NCBI RefSeq assembly: GCF_001184025.1
Contig: NZ_BBYG01000009.1
Location: 495,682-559,681 of the forward strand
DNA length: 64,000 nucleotides
From: Streptomyces maremycinicus
Lineage (GTDB): Bacteria > Actinomycetota > Actinomycetes > Streptomycetales > Streptomycetaceae
Direction of reading: 5' to 3'
A model generated the notes under the pieces. It ran no database searches. It was given only the letters and a program-made list of their open reading frames with translations, and was not told the DNA's origin. A program made the position numbers and the translations under genes. Position 1 is the first letter of the stretch; each line of letters begins with the position of its first letter. Positions 8,955 to 17,790 of this stretch are shown one piece after another.

Positions 8955-9292
8955 GGGCCGGATTTGACGCCCCGTCAACTGGTGCGTACGTCCGGTACGG
9001 TTTCCGACCCTCCCAGTGCCGGTGGGCAGGGGCCTCGCATCGCTTGCCCCGCCACCCGAAGGAGTGAACATCGGAGGGGAGTTGGCGGGCAAGTTCCTCT
9101 GGCGTGCGCAGCGCCCTTGCGCGGCCTGCCGGTTGGACGTGGGCGGCGGGCTTTGACAGTATTCGCCGCCACGTCTTCCCGGACTGCTTCATTCCCGCCC
9201 AAAACAGGCGCCTGACCTGCGACGGCAGGTAAGTTCGGGGAGTGATGCCAGCCTTTTGCGAAGGTCGTGAAGGGGTCGTGCAGACTGGCGCG
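8955..9292. other. Divergent intergenic region, conservon / PP2C-like gene
   Basis: A 338-bp region between two divergent genes that should hold both promoters. The clearest -35-like element toward the right is TTGACA at 9153-9158, but no convincing -10 sits 16-19 bp downstream. Upstream in-frame start codons of the kinase extend into it as far as 9092. I see no long inverted repeat. Confidence 0.4.
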
Positions 9293-10084
9293 ATGCGTAC
9301 GGAACTTGTGTCGGAGGCCGGCGACCGGGCCCGTCCCAACGAGGACTTCGCGAGTGTCGCACTTCCCGCTTCCGGGCAGGGCGGTTCGCTCGTCCTGCTG
9401 GACGGGGTGACACCGCCGCCGGGCGGCGCCGGCTGTCTGCATTCGGTCCCCTGGTTCACCGCGCGACTCGGCGGCGCCCTGACCGAACTGACCGTTTCGC
9501 TCATGGATGTTCCCCTGGGCGAGGCGCTGGGCCTCGCGATCGCGCGCACCGCCGCGGCCCATGCGGAGACCTGTGACCTTTCTCACCCGCGCACCCCTCA
9601 GGCCACCGTGGTCCTCGCGCGTTGGTCGCCGCTGACGGTCGAGTACCTGGTCCTGTGCGACGCGACACTCCTGCTGACGGCCCCGGACGGCACGGTCACC
9701 CCCGTCCGTGACGACCGGCTGGCCCGCCTGCCACGCGCCCTGCTGCGCAGCGCGGAGGTCGTCGACGGCACGCTCCGGAACAAGGAGGGCGGCTTCTTCA
9801 CGGCCGCGGCGGACCCGGGGGTGGCCGCCCGGGCGGTCACCGGGAGCGTGCCGCGCGCGGAGGTCCGCTCGCTGGCCGCTCTGTCGGACGGGGCCACCCG
9901 CTGGACGGAGCTCTTCGGGAAGGGCGACTGGACGGACCTGCTCGCCCTCGTCCACGCGGAGGGCGCGGGGACGCTGGTGGAGCGGGTCCGGGCGCTGGAG
10001 CGGGCGGACGACGCCGCCGGACGGGCGCTGCTGGGGCGGGCGAAGACCCACGACGACGCGACGGTGGTGTGCGTGGAGCTGTGA
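9293..10084 (+). CDS. PP2C-family serine/threonine phosphatase-like protein
   Basis: A 263-residue compact PP2C-fold protein. The family metal-binding motifs are visible in order: RPNEDFASV near residue 14, LVLLDGVTPP near residue 33 (the DG motif), ALSDGATRW in the C-terminal third, and the terminal KTHDDATVVCVEL. It lacks extra sensory domains. Start ATG 9293 (MRTELVSEAGDR) matches the family N-terminus; an in-frame GTG at 9278 with AAGGGG just upstream is an alternative. Such stand-alone PP2C proteins in actinomycetes often act on anti-anti-sigma or Hanks-kinase targets, but no kinase or STAS gene is nearby, so the target is unknown. Confidence 0.78.
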   Translation: MRTELVSEAGDRARPNEDFASVALPASGQGGSLVLLDGVTPPPGGAGCLHSVPWFTARLGGALTELTVSLMDVPLGEALGLAIARTAAAHAETCDLSHPRTPQATVVLARWSPLTVEYLVLCDATLLLTAPDGTVTPVRDDRLARLPRALLRSAEVVDGTLRNKEGGFFTAAADPGVAARAVTGSVPRAEVRSLAALSDGATRWTELFGKGDWTDLLALVHAEGAGTLVERVRALERADDAAGRALLGRAKTHDDATVVCVEL

Positions 10085-10365
10085 CGGCACCTCACCGCCA
10101 AGCCGGGACGGCGTCACCGAAGCCCGCATGGAGTCGTGACGGCGTCACCGGGATCCGCGCGAAGCGGGGACGGCGTCACCGGGATCCGCGCGAAGCGGGG
10201 ACGGCGTCACCGGGATCCGCGCGAACCGTGGTGCCATCGCCGGGGCCCGCGCGAACCGTGGTGCCATCGCCGGGGCCCGCGCGAACCGTGGCGGCATCGC
10301 CGTACCCGCGTCGGCCGTGACGGCATCGCCGGAAACCCTCGTGGGCCGGGACGGCGTCACCGGAC
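10083..10365. repeat. Degenerate tandem array of about 30-bp units
   Basis: About nine imperfect head-to-tail units of 30-31 bp. Three identical copies of GGCGTCACCGGGATCCGCGC-type units start at 10141, 10172 and 10203. They pass into units starting GTGCCATCGCCGGGGCCCGC at 10231 and 10261, and then more diverged copies to about 10352. The common core is GRCGGCRTCRCCGG. There are no unique spacers between units, so it is not a CRISPR array. It fills the space between convergent genes for the PP2C-like protein and the MarR regulator. Confidence 0.85.
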
Positions 10366-10419
10366 CTCGGAATCCTCCGGGATGCCCGAATCCCTCGGGA
10401 CCCCCCGGGACCGCTGCGG

Positions 10420-10920
10420 TTACTTCTCCATTCCCCGGTTCAGCTGGTGGAGCAGTCGGGCCAGCTCGGCGACCTCTTGGCGGTCCCAGTGGGAGAAGTG
10501 GGTGACGTACCGCTCGCGGCGGGCCTCGCGGACCCGGCTCACCCGGGTACGGCCCTCCTCGGTGAGGTCGACGAGCCAGGCGCGCCCGTCCGCCGGGTCC
10601 GGCTCGCGGGCGACCAGGCCGAGTTGTTCCAGGGCGCGCAGCTGGCGGGACATGGTGGCCTTGCCGACGCCGATGTAGCCGGCGAGTTCCGTGGCGCGCT
10701 GGCGGCCGCACTCCTCCAGCCGGACGAGGAGCCCGTAGGCGGCGGACTCCAGGTCGGGGTGGACCTCCCGGGCCATCTCCCCCTGGTTGGCGCGGGCGCG
10801 GCGCAGCAGCACCGTGAGTTCCCGTTCCAGGGACAGGAACTCCCGGTCGCCCTGTTCCACACCACGCGACGATGTGCCGGACCCGCTGTCGCGTCCGTCG
10901 CCGTTTGCGTCCTCGTGCAC
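10420..10920 (-). CDS. MarR family transcriptional regulator
   Basis: A 166-residue winged-helix regulator. The DNA-binding region is ATELAGYIGVGKATMSRQLRALEQLGLV followed by the wing DPADGRAWLVDLTEEGR, flanked by dimerisation helices. I favour the GTG at 10920 (VHEDANGDGRDS) because AGGGG lies 7 bp upstream; an in-frame ATG at 10953 and more distal starts exist. It is convergent with the PP2C-like gene and lies downstream of lon on the same strand with a 167-bp gap, so it may have its own promoter. Ligand and targets unknown. Confidence 0.88.
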   Translation of the reverse strand: MHEDANGDGRDSGSGTSSRGVEQGDREFLSLERELTVLLRRARANQGEMAREVHPDLESAAYGLLVRLEECGRQRATELAGYIGVGKATMSRQLRALEQLGLVAREPDPADGRAWLVDLTEEGRTRVSRVREARRERYVTHFSHWDRQEVAELARLLHQLNRGMEK

Positions 10921-11087
10921 GTCAGCACCCCTGATCTCGCCCGTCGCCGCCATCGGCGCGGCACTCAAGTATTTCGCAGGCACGGAGCGTCGGCGCTCCG
11001 CGGGACCCCGGCACGGGTGCGCGGTGGAACCGGGAAGGCCCGGGCCTCCCTCACGGGACCCGGGCCTTCCCCTTCCGGTCGCGTCCG

Positions 11088-13502
11088 TCACGCCGCGACC
11101 GGAACCTCCGGCGCCGCGCCGTTCGTGGCGGGCGCGAGCGCCAGTTCCAGGACCTGGCGGACGTCGGTGACGGCGTGGACGTCGAGCTTGTCCAGCACCT
11201 CCGCCGGGACGTCGTCCAGGTCGGGCTCGTTGCGCTTGGGGATCACGACGGTCGTGACACCCGCCCGGTGCGCGGCGAGCAGCTTCTGCTTCACCCCGCC
11301 GATCGGCAGGACCCGGCCGGTCAGCGAGACCTCGCCGGTCATCGCCACGTCCGTGCGGACGAGCCGGCCGGACAGCAGGGACGCGAGGGCGGTCGTCATG
11401 GTGACGCCGGCGCTCGGGCCGTCCTTCGGGACCGCGCCCGCCGGGAAGTGGATGTGCACGCCCCGGTCCTTCAGGTCGCCCACCGGCAGTTCCAGTTCGG
11501 CGCCGTGGCTGCGCAGGAAGCTGAGCGCGATCTGCGCCGACTCCTTCATCACGTCACCGAGCTGACCGGTCAGGGTCAGGCCCGCCGCGCCGGTCTCCGG
11601 GTCGGCCAGCGACGCCTCGACGAAGAGGACGTCACCCCCGGCGCCGGTGACCGCGAGACCGGTGGCGACACCGGGCACCGCGGTCCGGCGCTCGGCCGGG
11701 TCCTGGGCGGACTCGGGTACGTGGTGCGGCCGGCCGATCAGCGCGCGCAGGTCCTCGTCCCGGATGGTGAACGGCAGCTTCCGCTCGCCCAGCTCGTGCT
11801 GGGCCGCGACCTTGCGCAGCAGCCGCGCGATGGACCGCTCCAGGGTGCGCACGCCCGCCTCGCGGGTGTACTCGCCGGCGAGCTTGCGCAGCGCGCTCTC
11901 GTCGAGGGCCACCTCGTCCTTGTCCAGGCCCGCCCGCTCCAGCTGGCGCGGGAGCAGGTGGTCGCGGGCGATGACGACCTTCTCGTCCTCGGTGTAGCCG
12001 TCGAGGCGGACCAGCTCCATACGGTCGAGCAGGGCCTCCGGGATGGCTTCGAGCACGTTGGCCGTGGCGAGGAAGACCACGTCCGACAGGTCGAGCTCGA
12101 CCTCCAGGTAGTGGTCGCGGAACGTGTGGTTCTGCGCCGGGTCCAGGACCTCCAGCAGGGCGGCCGCCGGGTCGCCCCGGAAGTCGGATCCCACCTTGTC
12201 GATCTCGTCGAGGAGCACCACCGGGTTCAGCGACCCGGCCTCCTTGATCGCCCGCACGATCCGGCCGGGCAGCGCGCCGACGTACGTACGGCGGTGACCG
12301 CGGATCTCGGCCTCGTCCCGGACGCCGCCGAGGGCGACGCGGACGAACTTGCGGCCCATGGCGTGGGCGACGGACTCGCCGAGGCTGGTCTTGCCGACCC
12401 CGGGCGGGCCGACGAGCGCCAGCACGGCGCCGCCGCGCCGACCACCCACGACGCCCAGGCCGCGCTCACCGCGGCGCTTGCGCACCGCGAGGTACTCGGT
12501 GATGCGCTCCTTCACGTCGTCCAGGCCGGCGTGCTCGGCGTCGAGGACGGCGCGGGCGCCCTGGATGTCGTACCGGTCCTCGGTCCGCTCGTTCCACGGC
12601 AGTTCGAGGACGGTGTCCAGCCAGGTGCGGATCCAGGAGCCCTCGGGCGACTGGTCGCTGGACCGCTCCAGCTTGTCGACCTCCTTGAGGGCGGCCTCAC
12701 GGACCTTCTCGGGGAGGTCGGCGGCCTCGACGCGGGCGCGGTAGTCGTCGGACTCCTCGCCCTCCTGTTCGCCGTTGAGCTCGCGCAGCTCCTTGCGCAC
12801 GGCCTCGAGCTGGCGCCGCAGCAGGAACTCGCGCTGCTGCTTGTCGACGCCCTCCTGGACGTCCTTGGCGATGGTCTCGGCCACGTCCTGCTCGGCGAGG
12901 TGGTCGCGCAGCTGCTGGGTGGCGAGCTTGAGGCGGACCACCGGGTCGGCGGTCTCCAGGAGCTCCACCTTCTGTTCGGTGGTCAGGAACGGCGAGTAGC
13001 CGGAGTTGTCGGCGAGCGCGGAGACGTCGTCGATGGCCTGGACGCGGTCGACGACCTGCCAGGCGCCGCGCTTGCGCAGCCAGGCGGTGGCGAGCGCCTT
13101 GTACTCCTTGACGAGTTCGGCGACATGACCGGGCAGCGGCTCGGGGACGGCCTGGTCGACCCTGGTCCCCTCGACCCACAGGGCCGCACCGGGCCCGGTG
13201 GTGCCGGCGCCGATCCGCACCCGGGCGCGGCCGCGGATCAGCGCGCCCGGGTCGCCGTCGGCCAGCCGGCCGACCTGCTCGACGGTGCCGAGCACACCGG
13301 TGCTCGCGTAGGTCCCGTCGAGCCGCGGCACCAGGAGTACCTGGGGCTTGCCCGGTGTTGAACGGGCGGCGGCCTGGGCGGCCTCCACCGCGGCGCGCAC
13401 GTCGGTGTCGTTCAGGTCCAGCGGAACCACCATGCCGGGGAGCACGACCTCGTCGTCGAGAGGCAGCACGGGCAGGGTGAGCGGAGCGGACGTCGATGCC
13501 AT
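11088..13502 (-). CDS. lon: ATP-dependent protease La (Lon)
   Basis: Full-length 804-residue LonA protease for quality control and regulatory proteolysis in the cytoplasm. Order: N-terminal LON substrate domain ([19 protein letters not shown] at the start), coiled coil, AAA+ module with Walker [11 protein letters not shown] and Walker [11 protein letters not shown], sensor region, and C-terminal peptidase with the catalytic Ser in [11 protein letters not shown] and the Lys in [14 protein letters not shown]. Start ATG 13502 is preceded by AAGGGGAG. A HAIR-like operator lies 22 bp upstream of the start, consistent with HspR control as known for lon in S. lividans. Confidence 0.97.
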   Translation of the reverse strand: MASTSAPLTLPVLPLDDEVVLPGMVVPLDLNDTDVRAAVEAAQAAARSTPGKPQVLLVPRLDGTYASTGVLGTVEQVGRLADGDPGALIRGRARVRIGAGTTGPGAALWVEGTRVDQAVPEPLPGHVAELVKEYKALATAWLRKRGAWQVVDRVQAIDDVSALADNSGYSPFLTTEQKVELLETADPVVRLKLATQQLRDHLAEQDVAETIAKDVQEGVDKQQREFLLRRQLEAVRKELRELNGEQEGEESDDYRARVEAADLPEKVREAALKEVDKLERSSDQSPEGSWIRTWLDTVLELPWNERTEDRYDIQGARAVLDAEHAGLDDVKERITEYLAVRKRRGERGLGVVGGRRGGAVLALVGPPGVGKTSLGESVAHAMGRKFVRVALGGVRDEAEIRGHRRTYVGALPGRIVRAIKEAGSLNPVVLLDEIDKVGSDFRGDPAAALLEVLDPAQNHTFRDHYLEVELDLSDVVFLATANVLEAIPEALLDRMELVRLDGYTEDEKVVIARDHLLPRQLERAGLDKDEVALDESALRKLAGEYTREAGVRTLERSIARLLRKVAAQHELGERKLPFTIRDEDLRALIGRPHHVPESAQDPAERRTAVPGVATGLAVTGAGGDVLFVEASLADPETGAAGLTLTGQLGDVMKESAQIALSFLRSHGAELELPVGDLKDRGVHIHFPAGAVPKDGPSAGVTMTTALASLLSGRLVRTDVAMTGEVSLTGRVLPIGGVKQKLLAAHRAGVTTVVIPKRNEPDLDDVPAEVLDKLDVHAVTDVRQVLELALAPATNGAAPEVPVAA

Positions 13503-13523
13503 GATCTCCCCTTAGGCAGTCAA

Positions 13524-13544
13524 GTTGAGCTATGCCGACTCAAT
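13524..13544. promoter_or_regulatory. HAIR-like HspR operator upstream of lon
   Basis: Inverted repeat gTTGAGC-N7-ACTCAAt matching the HAIR consensus CTTGAGT-N7-ACTCAAG at 5 of 7 and 6 of 7 positions with the exact 7-bp spacer. It sits 22 bp before the lon start codon. HspR repression of lon through such sites is established in Streptomyces; occupancy here is inferred from the match. Confidence 0.75.
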
Positions 13545-13696
13545 GCACCTGAGCCTCGGAATGTTCCCCACGATCGGGCCCGTTCGCTGTGGGCGATCAA
13601 GGCTGTTCCGGCGGACCCCGCCGGACATACGGTCGGACGTAAGAGATGAACAAGATGAACACCACTTACATTTCTTCCGTTTCCCAGGGGGTTCCC

Positions 13697-14353
13697 GTGG
13701 ATCGTTCCGTCCGCGCGTGGGTGGAGGGGTGGGTCCTGTCGCGGGGCGCGGCTCCGCCCGTGGCCGAGCCCTGGGGCTGGACGGTCGACGTGGGAGCGGG
13801 GCCGCATCACGTCACCCGGCATGTGCTCGGCGCGACGAACGACGCGGTGACGGAGCCGGTCGTGCGGCAGGTGGCGGGCGCGGTGACCGGGGCCGGGGTC
13901 TGGCTGAAGGTGTTCGCCGACCCGGCGGTGGTCGGGCCCTGGCTGGGACCCGGATGGTGGATCGACCCCGAGCCCGGCTTCCTGATGACGGCTCCGCTCC
14001 CGGACGCCCCGCCCGGCCCCGCCCCCGACGGCTACCGGACCCGCACCTGGTCGCGCGGCGGCGTGACCCGCACCATGATCGCCGCCCCCGACGGCTCGCT
14101 GGCGGCGCGGGGCCAGATCGCCCCGACCGGCGCGACGGCGGTCGTCGACCAGATCGAGACCTCCCCGGACCACCGCCGCCGCGGACTCGGCGCCCTCGTC
14201 ATGCGGACCCTGCACCGGGCGGCGGCCGAGCGGGGGGCCAGGACCGGCGTCCTGGGGGCGACACCGCAGGGGCGGGCACTGTACGAGTCCCTGGGCTGGC
14301 GCGTCGAGTCCTCGCTGACCAGCGCCAAGTTCACGGGCGGGACACAGGGGTGA
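13697..14353 (+). CDS. GNAT family N-acetyltransferase
   Basis: A roughly 218-residue protein with a C-terminal GNAT acetyltransferase fold. The acetyl-CoA pyrophosphate-binding motif is visible as VVDQIETSPDHRRRGLGALVM (shortened Q/RxxGxG/A form, RRRGLG), followed by GVLGATPQGRALYESLGW. The N-terminal half is unassigned. I prefer GTG 13697 (VDRSVRAWVEG) because AGGGGG is 5 bp upstream; ATG 13646 would add 17 residues from AT-richer sequence. It is divergent from lon, sharing a 194-bp intergenic region. Substrate unknown. Confidence 0.82.
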   Translation: MDRSVRAWVEGWVLSRGAAPPVAEPWGWTVDVGAGPHHVTRHVLGATNDAVTEPVVRQVAGAVTGAGVWLKVFADPAVVGPWLGPGWWIDPEPGFLMTAPLPDAPPGPAPDGYRTRTWSRGGVTRTMIAAPDGSLAARGQIAPTGATAVVDQIETSPDHRRRGLGALVMRTLHRAAAERGARTGVLGATPQGRALYESLGWRVESSLTSAKFTGGTQG

Positions 14354-14484
14354 CGTCCGGCGGCCGGGAGGGCGCACCGCCCGGCACCGCACGACGGGTC
14401 ACGCCCCTCGCGCCCCCTCCCCGTACCCCGCCCACTTCCGGCATTCACCCCGAAGTCGCCCGCGGCCGCGACCACAATGCGCGT

Positions 14485-15504
14485 ATGACCGATGACTGGA
14501 AGCGACGTCTGGACGCCCTCCACGCCGACCTGGTCCGCCGTGACGACCCCGTCGCCTGGGTGACGGAGGCGGACGCCGTCGAGGCCTCGCGGCGCTACCC
14601 GCACATCGCGCTGCGCGGACCCGTCTTCGGTGTCGCCGCCCGGGACCGGACCCGGGCCGAGCCGGGCTGGCGGCTGCTGAAACCGGTGGTGGACGGCATG
14701 CCCCAGCAGGCCCGGGACGGGCTCAACTCGCATCTGTGGTTCAAGGCGAAGGACGGCACCGACGACCCGGCCGCCCGGCGCGAGCTGCTCGCGGCCGTGG
14801 CCGTGCTGGAGCGGGCCCCGGCCGACGAGGTGGAGGCGCTGGGCGTGCGCTACCGGGTGGTGCGCGGCGACGAGTTCGCCCGGACCGGCGACGACGGTCT
14901 GGAGCCGCCCCGGCCCACCGACCTCGAGCCGGTGTGCCCGTCGTGGGAGGACCCGGGCGCCGCCCCCTCGCCCGACGTGGGGTACGTCCTGGACCCCGAC
15001 CGGGACGAGGGCCCGATGGCGGGCGCCCTCCGGCTGGGCCTGCGCGACTTCACGTACACGGGCGCCCGCTTCCCCGCCGACGTGCGCGCGGACTCCGAGT
15101 GGGCGGCCCGGACGCACCCGGACGTGGTGCGGCTGCCCGTCGGCTTCTCGGTGGCCGAACGCGACGGGTCCGGCTGGACGCCCTGCGGGTCCCTGGCGGC
15201 GACCCCGCACGAGACGCGCCGCTCGCTGTACGAGGGGATGGCCCGCGTCTGGGCGATGCTCTACCGCTTCGACGAGCGCAAGAAGGCCCTGTACGCGCGG
15301 GCGGCGGAGGCGTTCCGGGCGGCCGGCCGGGCCGACGAGGCGAGCGTGGAGGACCGCCTGTTCCGGATCTGCCGCGTCGAGCGGATGGTCCGGCTGGGCC
15401 CCGACGGCCCCGAGTCGCCCCGCCCGTCGGACCTCGACGAGTACGGCCCCATGAAACTCCACCCGACCCTGCTCACGGACGGCACGGTCCAGTACGACGA
15501 CTAG
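14485..15504 (+). CDS. DUF5954-type protein
   Basis: A 339-residue soluble protein resembling the Streptomyces DUF5954 family: the conserved opening DPVAWVTEADAVEASRRYPH, followed by GWRLLKPVVDGMPQQARDGL and WFKAKD. No signal peptide, membrane span or enzyme motif is visible. The start is ATG 14485. It stands alone, 131 bp after the GNAT gene, and ends directly at a rho-independent-type terminator, so it appears monocistronic. The function of the family is unknown. Confidence 0.75.
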   Translation: MTDDWKRRLDALHADLVRRDDPVAWVTEADAVEASRRYPHIALRGPVFGVAARDRTRAEPGWRLLKPVVDGMPQQARDGLNSHLWFKAKDGTDDPAARRELLAAVAVLERAPADEVEALGVRYRVVRGDEFARTGDDGLEPPRPTDLEPVCPSWEDPGAAPSPDVGYVLDPDRDEGPMAGALRLGLRDFTYTGARFPADVRADSEWAARTHPDVVRLPVGFSVAERDGSGWTPCGSLAATPHETRRSLYEGMARVWAMLYRFDERKKALYARAAEAFRAAGRADEASVEDRLFRICRVERMVRLGPDGPESPRPSDLDEYGPMKLHPTLLTDGTVQYDD

Positions 15505-15528
15505 GCGGTCCTCCTTAGGACCGCCTTT
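15504..15528 (+). terminator. Rho-independent-type terminator
   Basis: Perfect 9-bp stem GGCGGTCCT / AGGACCGCC with a 4-nt loop CCTT, followed by TTT. It begins at the last base of the preceding stop codon. Confidence 0.85.
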
Positions 15529-15856
15529 CGCCCCCTCCGAGCCCGGGCCGTCGGCCCTCCTGCCTCCCCCTCTCCCGACCGTCGACCCGCTGCCTCCACC
15601 TCCCCCCTCCCCCGGACGGCTCGGCCCACGTCCGGCGCCCGCGTCCGGGCGCTCTGCCCCGTGCGGCGAACGCCCACGGCGGACCCGGGGGGAGCACGGC
15701 ACCGTCGCACGCCCTCCGGATGCGTCGAGCGCCGACAAGGCGGTCGCCGCGGACGCAGCCCCGTGGGCCACATCCGTCGATCTGGTGAGCGTGACGCCAC
15801 CAGCGGCCGCTCCCGGAGACACAGCGGCCTTGACCGACGACCACGACCGAGGCCGC
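15529..15856. other. Intergenic region before the sigma-factor operon
   Basis: A 328-bp C-rich stretch that should contain the promoter of the sigma operon. I found neither a clear ECF-type -35 (GGAAC-like) with matching -10 nor a long inverted repeat. An in-frame GTG at 15785 could extend the sigma factor upstream but has no ribosome binding site. Confidence 0.35.
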
Positions 15857-16492
15857 ATGACCACCTGCACCGAGTGCCCGCCGTCCGACCAGGACGACGG
15901 AGACACCGAACCGCTCCACGACAACCATCTGGTCCGCGCGATCGCCGAAGGCAGCGAGCAGGCGCTCTCCGCGCTGATCACCGGCCGCTCCGCGCTCGTG
16001 TTCGCCCATCTCCTGCACCGCTTCCCCGCCCACATCGTGGAGGACGCCGTCCAGGAGACGTTCCTCTCCGTCTGGACGGGAGCGGCCCGGTTCCGCGACG
16101 GGAACGCCCTTGCCTGGCTGCTGCGGATCGCCGAGTGCCGCGCCGTCGACCTGTGCCGCTCCCAGGAACGCGCCCTGGCCCGCATCCATCGGGCTGCCCG
16201 AGAGCAGCACGTCCGCGCCACGGCCGTCGCGCCGTCCGCCGAGGACTCCTTCCTGACCGCCTCCCCCGGTTCATCGGCCCTGGCCCATGCCTTCGCGGAG
16301 CTGACGGCAGAGCAGCGCGAGGTGCTCCTGCTGCGCTACTTCGACGACCTCACCGTCCGCCAGACAGCACGCCGACTGGGCCTGCCCAAGGGCACCGTCA
16401 CCTCCCGCGCGTCCCGGGGTCTCGCCCGGCTGCACGAACTGCTGCGGGACCGCCGGAGCGGGCGGGACACGGAAGAGGGAGGCGGGCGATGA
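15857..16492 (+). CDS. ECF-type RNA polymerase sigma factor
   Basis: Extracytoplasmic-function sigma-70 family factor, about 211 residues from ATG 15857. Region 2 is recognisable as VEDAVQETFLSVWTGAARFR with GNALAWLLRIAECRAVDLCR. Region 4 is ELTAEQREVLLLRYFDDLTV then QTARRLGLPKGTVTSRASRG. Region 3 is absent, as expected for ECF sigmas. The stop overlaps the start of the next membrane-protein gene by 4 bp. The third gene of the operon carries a zinc-finger anti-sigma signature, so this sigma factor is probably held inactive by that membrane protein. Confidence 0.9.
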   Translation: MTTCTECPPSDQDDGDTEPLHDNHLVRAIAEGSEQALSALITGRSALVFAHLLHRFPAHIVEDAVQETFLSVWTGAARFRDGNALAWLLRIAECRAVDLCRSQERALARIHRAAREQHVRATAVAPSAEDSFLTASPGSSALAHAFAELTAEQREVLLLRYFDDLTVRQTARRLGLPKGTVTSRASRGLARLHELLRDRRSGRDTEEGGGR

Positions 16493-17790
16493 CGAGCCTC
16501 ACGGCGCTGCTGCACGGTCTCGCCGTCCGCGAGCGCGGTCACCGACAGGTGCTGCGGGCCCGGGTGCTCCAGGGGGCATGGCCGGCCGGGGCGGCGGTGC
16601 TCGGCTGCTCGCTCGCCTTCGCCGGTACCCAGAACGACTTCGCCTGGCGGACCGACTGGTTCGTCCTCTCCCAGCGTGTCCACGCGAGCCTCGCCGTCGC
16701 CCTGCCGGTCGCCGTGCTCTTCGCCTGCTGGCAGGGCGGTATGGAGGCCAGGTCCGCGACGGCCTGGGCCGACGAAAGCTCCCCGCGCGGCCCCCTGGCG
16801 CGCGCCCTGCTCTCCGTCGCGCCCTCCGTGCTGTGGCCGACGGGCGTGTACGGCGCGGCGCTGGCGACCATGTTCGCCGTGGCATGGCCGACCGCGGAGG
16901 GCGGGCGGCCGCCCCTGCCGATGGCGGCCTACGTCCTCGGTGTGCTGACCGGCGCGGTCTGCGCGGCACACGCCCTGGGCGCTCTGCTGCCCCTGCGTGT
17001 CGTACCGCTCGTCGTCGCGCCGACGACCCTGTGGAGCTTCGGCTCCACGGATGTCCTCGGCTACCGGCCGCCGGTCCACCGGCCGTACTCCGACCGGAAC
17101 GCATGGTACGAACCCGTGGACGTTTGGCTGCCCTGGCTGGCCACGGCCCTGCTGCTGACCGTCGGCGTCACCGTCCTCGTCCTGCACATGCGGCGCAGGC
17201 TCGCCCCCCAGTTGCTGCTCATCGTGATCCTGGCGCTCTCCGTCCTGGAACTCCTGCCCCGCGGCCAGGTGGCGGCCGGCACAGGTCCGATCGCCATACG
17301 GTGCTCGTACGGCGTCACGGTCGTCTGCGTGACGGACGACCGCGCGTCGCACCGGGACGACGTGGCCGAGGTCGCCGCTCACTTCACGGACCTGCTGGCC
17401 GGGGTGCTGGGCTCACCGGTCCGGTACGTCGCGACCGCCGGATCGACGTGGTCCCATGCCCCCGGCATCTGGTGCTGCACCGCGTCGGACACGGTGGTCC
17501 CGGTCGAGCCGACGGCCTCCCGGGCCGAGCGCTTCCGGGCTGCCGCCCGGCAATTCACCGGCTACCCGTCCGACCGGCGGCGCGGCGACAGGCTGCTCGT
17601 CGCGGCCGTCACCGACTGGCTCCTCCCCCCGCCCTACCGCCTCTCGGACGACAACCTCGCCGTCCGAGACCTGGTCGAGCACCTCGCGGCGCTGCCGCCC
17701 GCCGACCGCACATGCTGGCTGCGCCACTTCTTCGCCGCCGTGGGCACCGACGCACCCTTCCTCCCTCTTCCGAAGGCGACCACGCGATGA
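16489..17790 (+). CDS. Polytopic membrane protein of the sigma/ABC operon
   Basis: A 433-residue protein starting at ATG 16489, coupled to the sigma factor by an ATGA overlap, with GGGAGG upstream. About six hydrophobic segments lie in the first 270 residues (for example SLAVALPVAVLFACW, PMAAYVLGVLTGAVCAAHAL, LATALLLTVGVTVLVLHM, LLLIVILALSVLELLP). A soluble C-terminal domain of about 160 residues follows, with two or three clustered cysteines (PGIWCCTAS). Topology and position next to an ABC ATPase suggest a permease-like subunit, but no permease family was recognised with certainty. Confidence 0.75.
   Translation: MTSLTALLHGLAVRERGHRQVLRARVLQGAWPAGAAVLGCSLAFAGTQNDFAWRTDWFVLSQRVHASLAVALPVAVLFACWQGGMEARSATAWADESSPRGPLARALLSVAPSVLWPTGVYGAALATMFAVAWPTAEGGRPPLPMAAYVLGVLTGAVCAAHALGALLPLRVVPLVVAPTTLWSFGSTDVLGYRPPVHRPYSDRNAWYEPVDVWLPWLATALLLTVGVTVLVLHMRRRLAPQLLLIVILALSVLELLPRGQVAAGTGPIAIRCSYGVTVVCVTDDRASHRDDVAEVAAHFTDLLAGVLGSPVRYVATAGSTWSHAPGIWCCTASDTVVPVEPTASRAERFRAAARQFTGYPSDRRRGDRLLVAAVTDWLLPPPYRLSDDNLAVRDLVEHLAALPPADRTCWLRHFFAAVGTDAPFLPLPKATTR

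Noticed and set aside
10083..10365. Possible CRISPR array
   Set aside because: Unit length is near that of CRISPR repeats, but the units abut directly with no unique spacers, degrade progressively, and no cas gene is nearby.
11175..13361. Plus-strand open frame opposite lon
   Set aside because: Shadow of lon caused by third-position GC bias; no recognised domain and no ribosome binding site.
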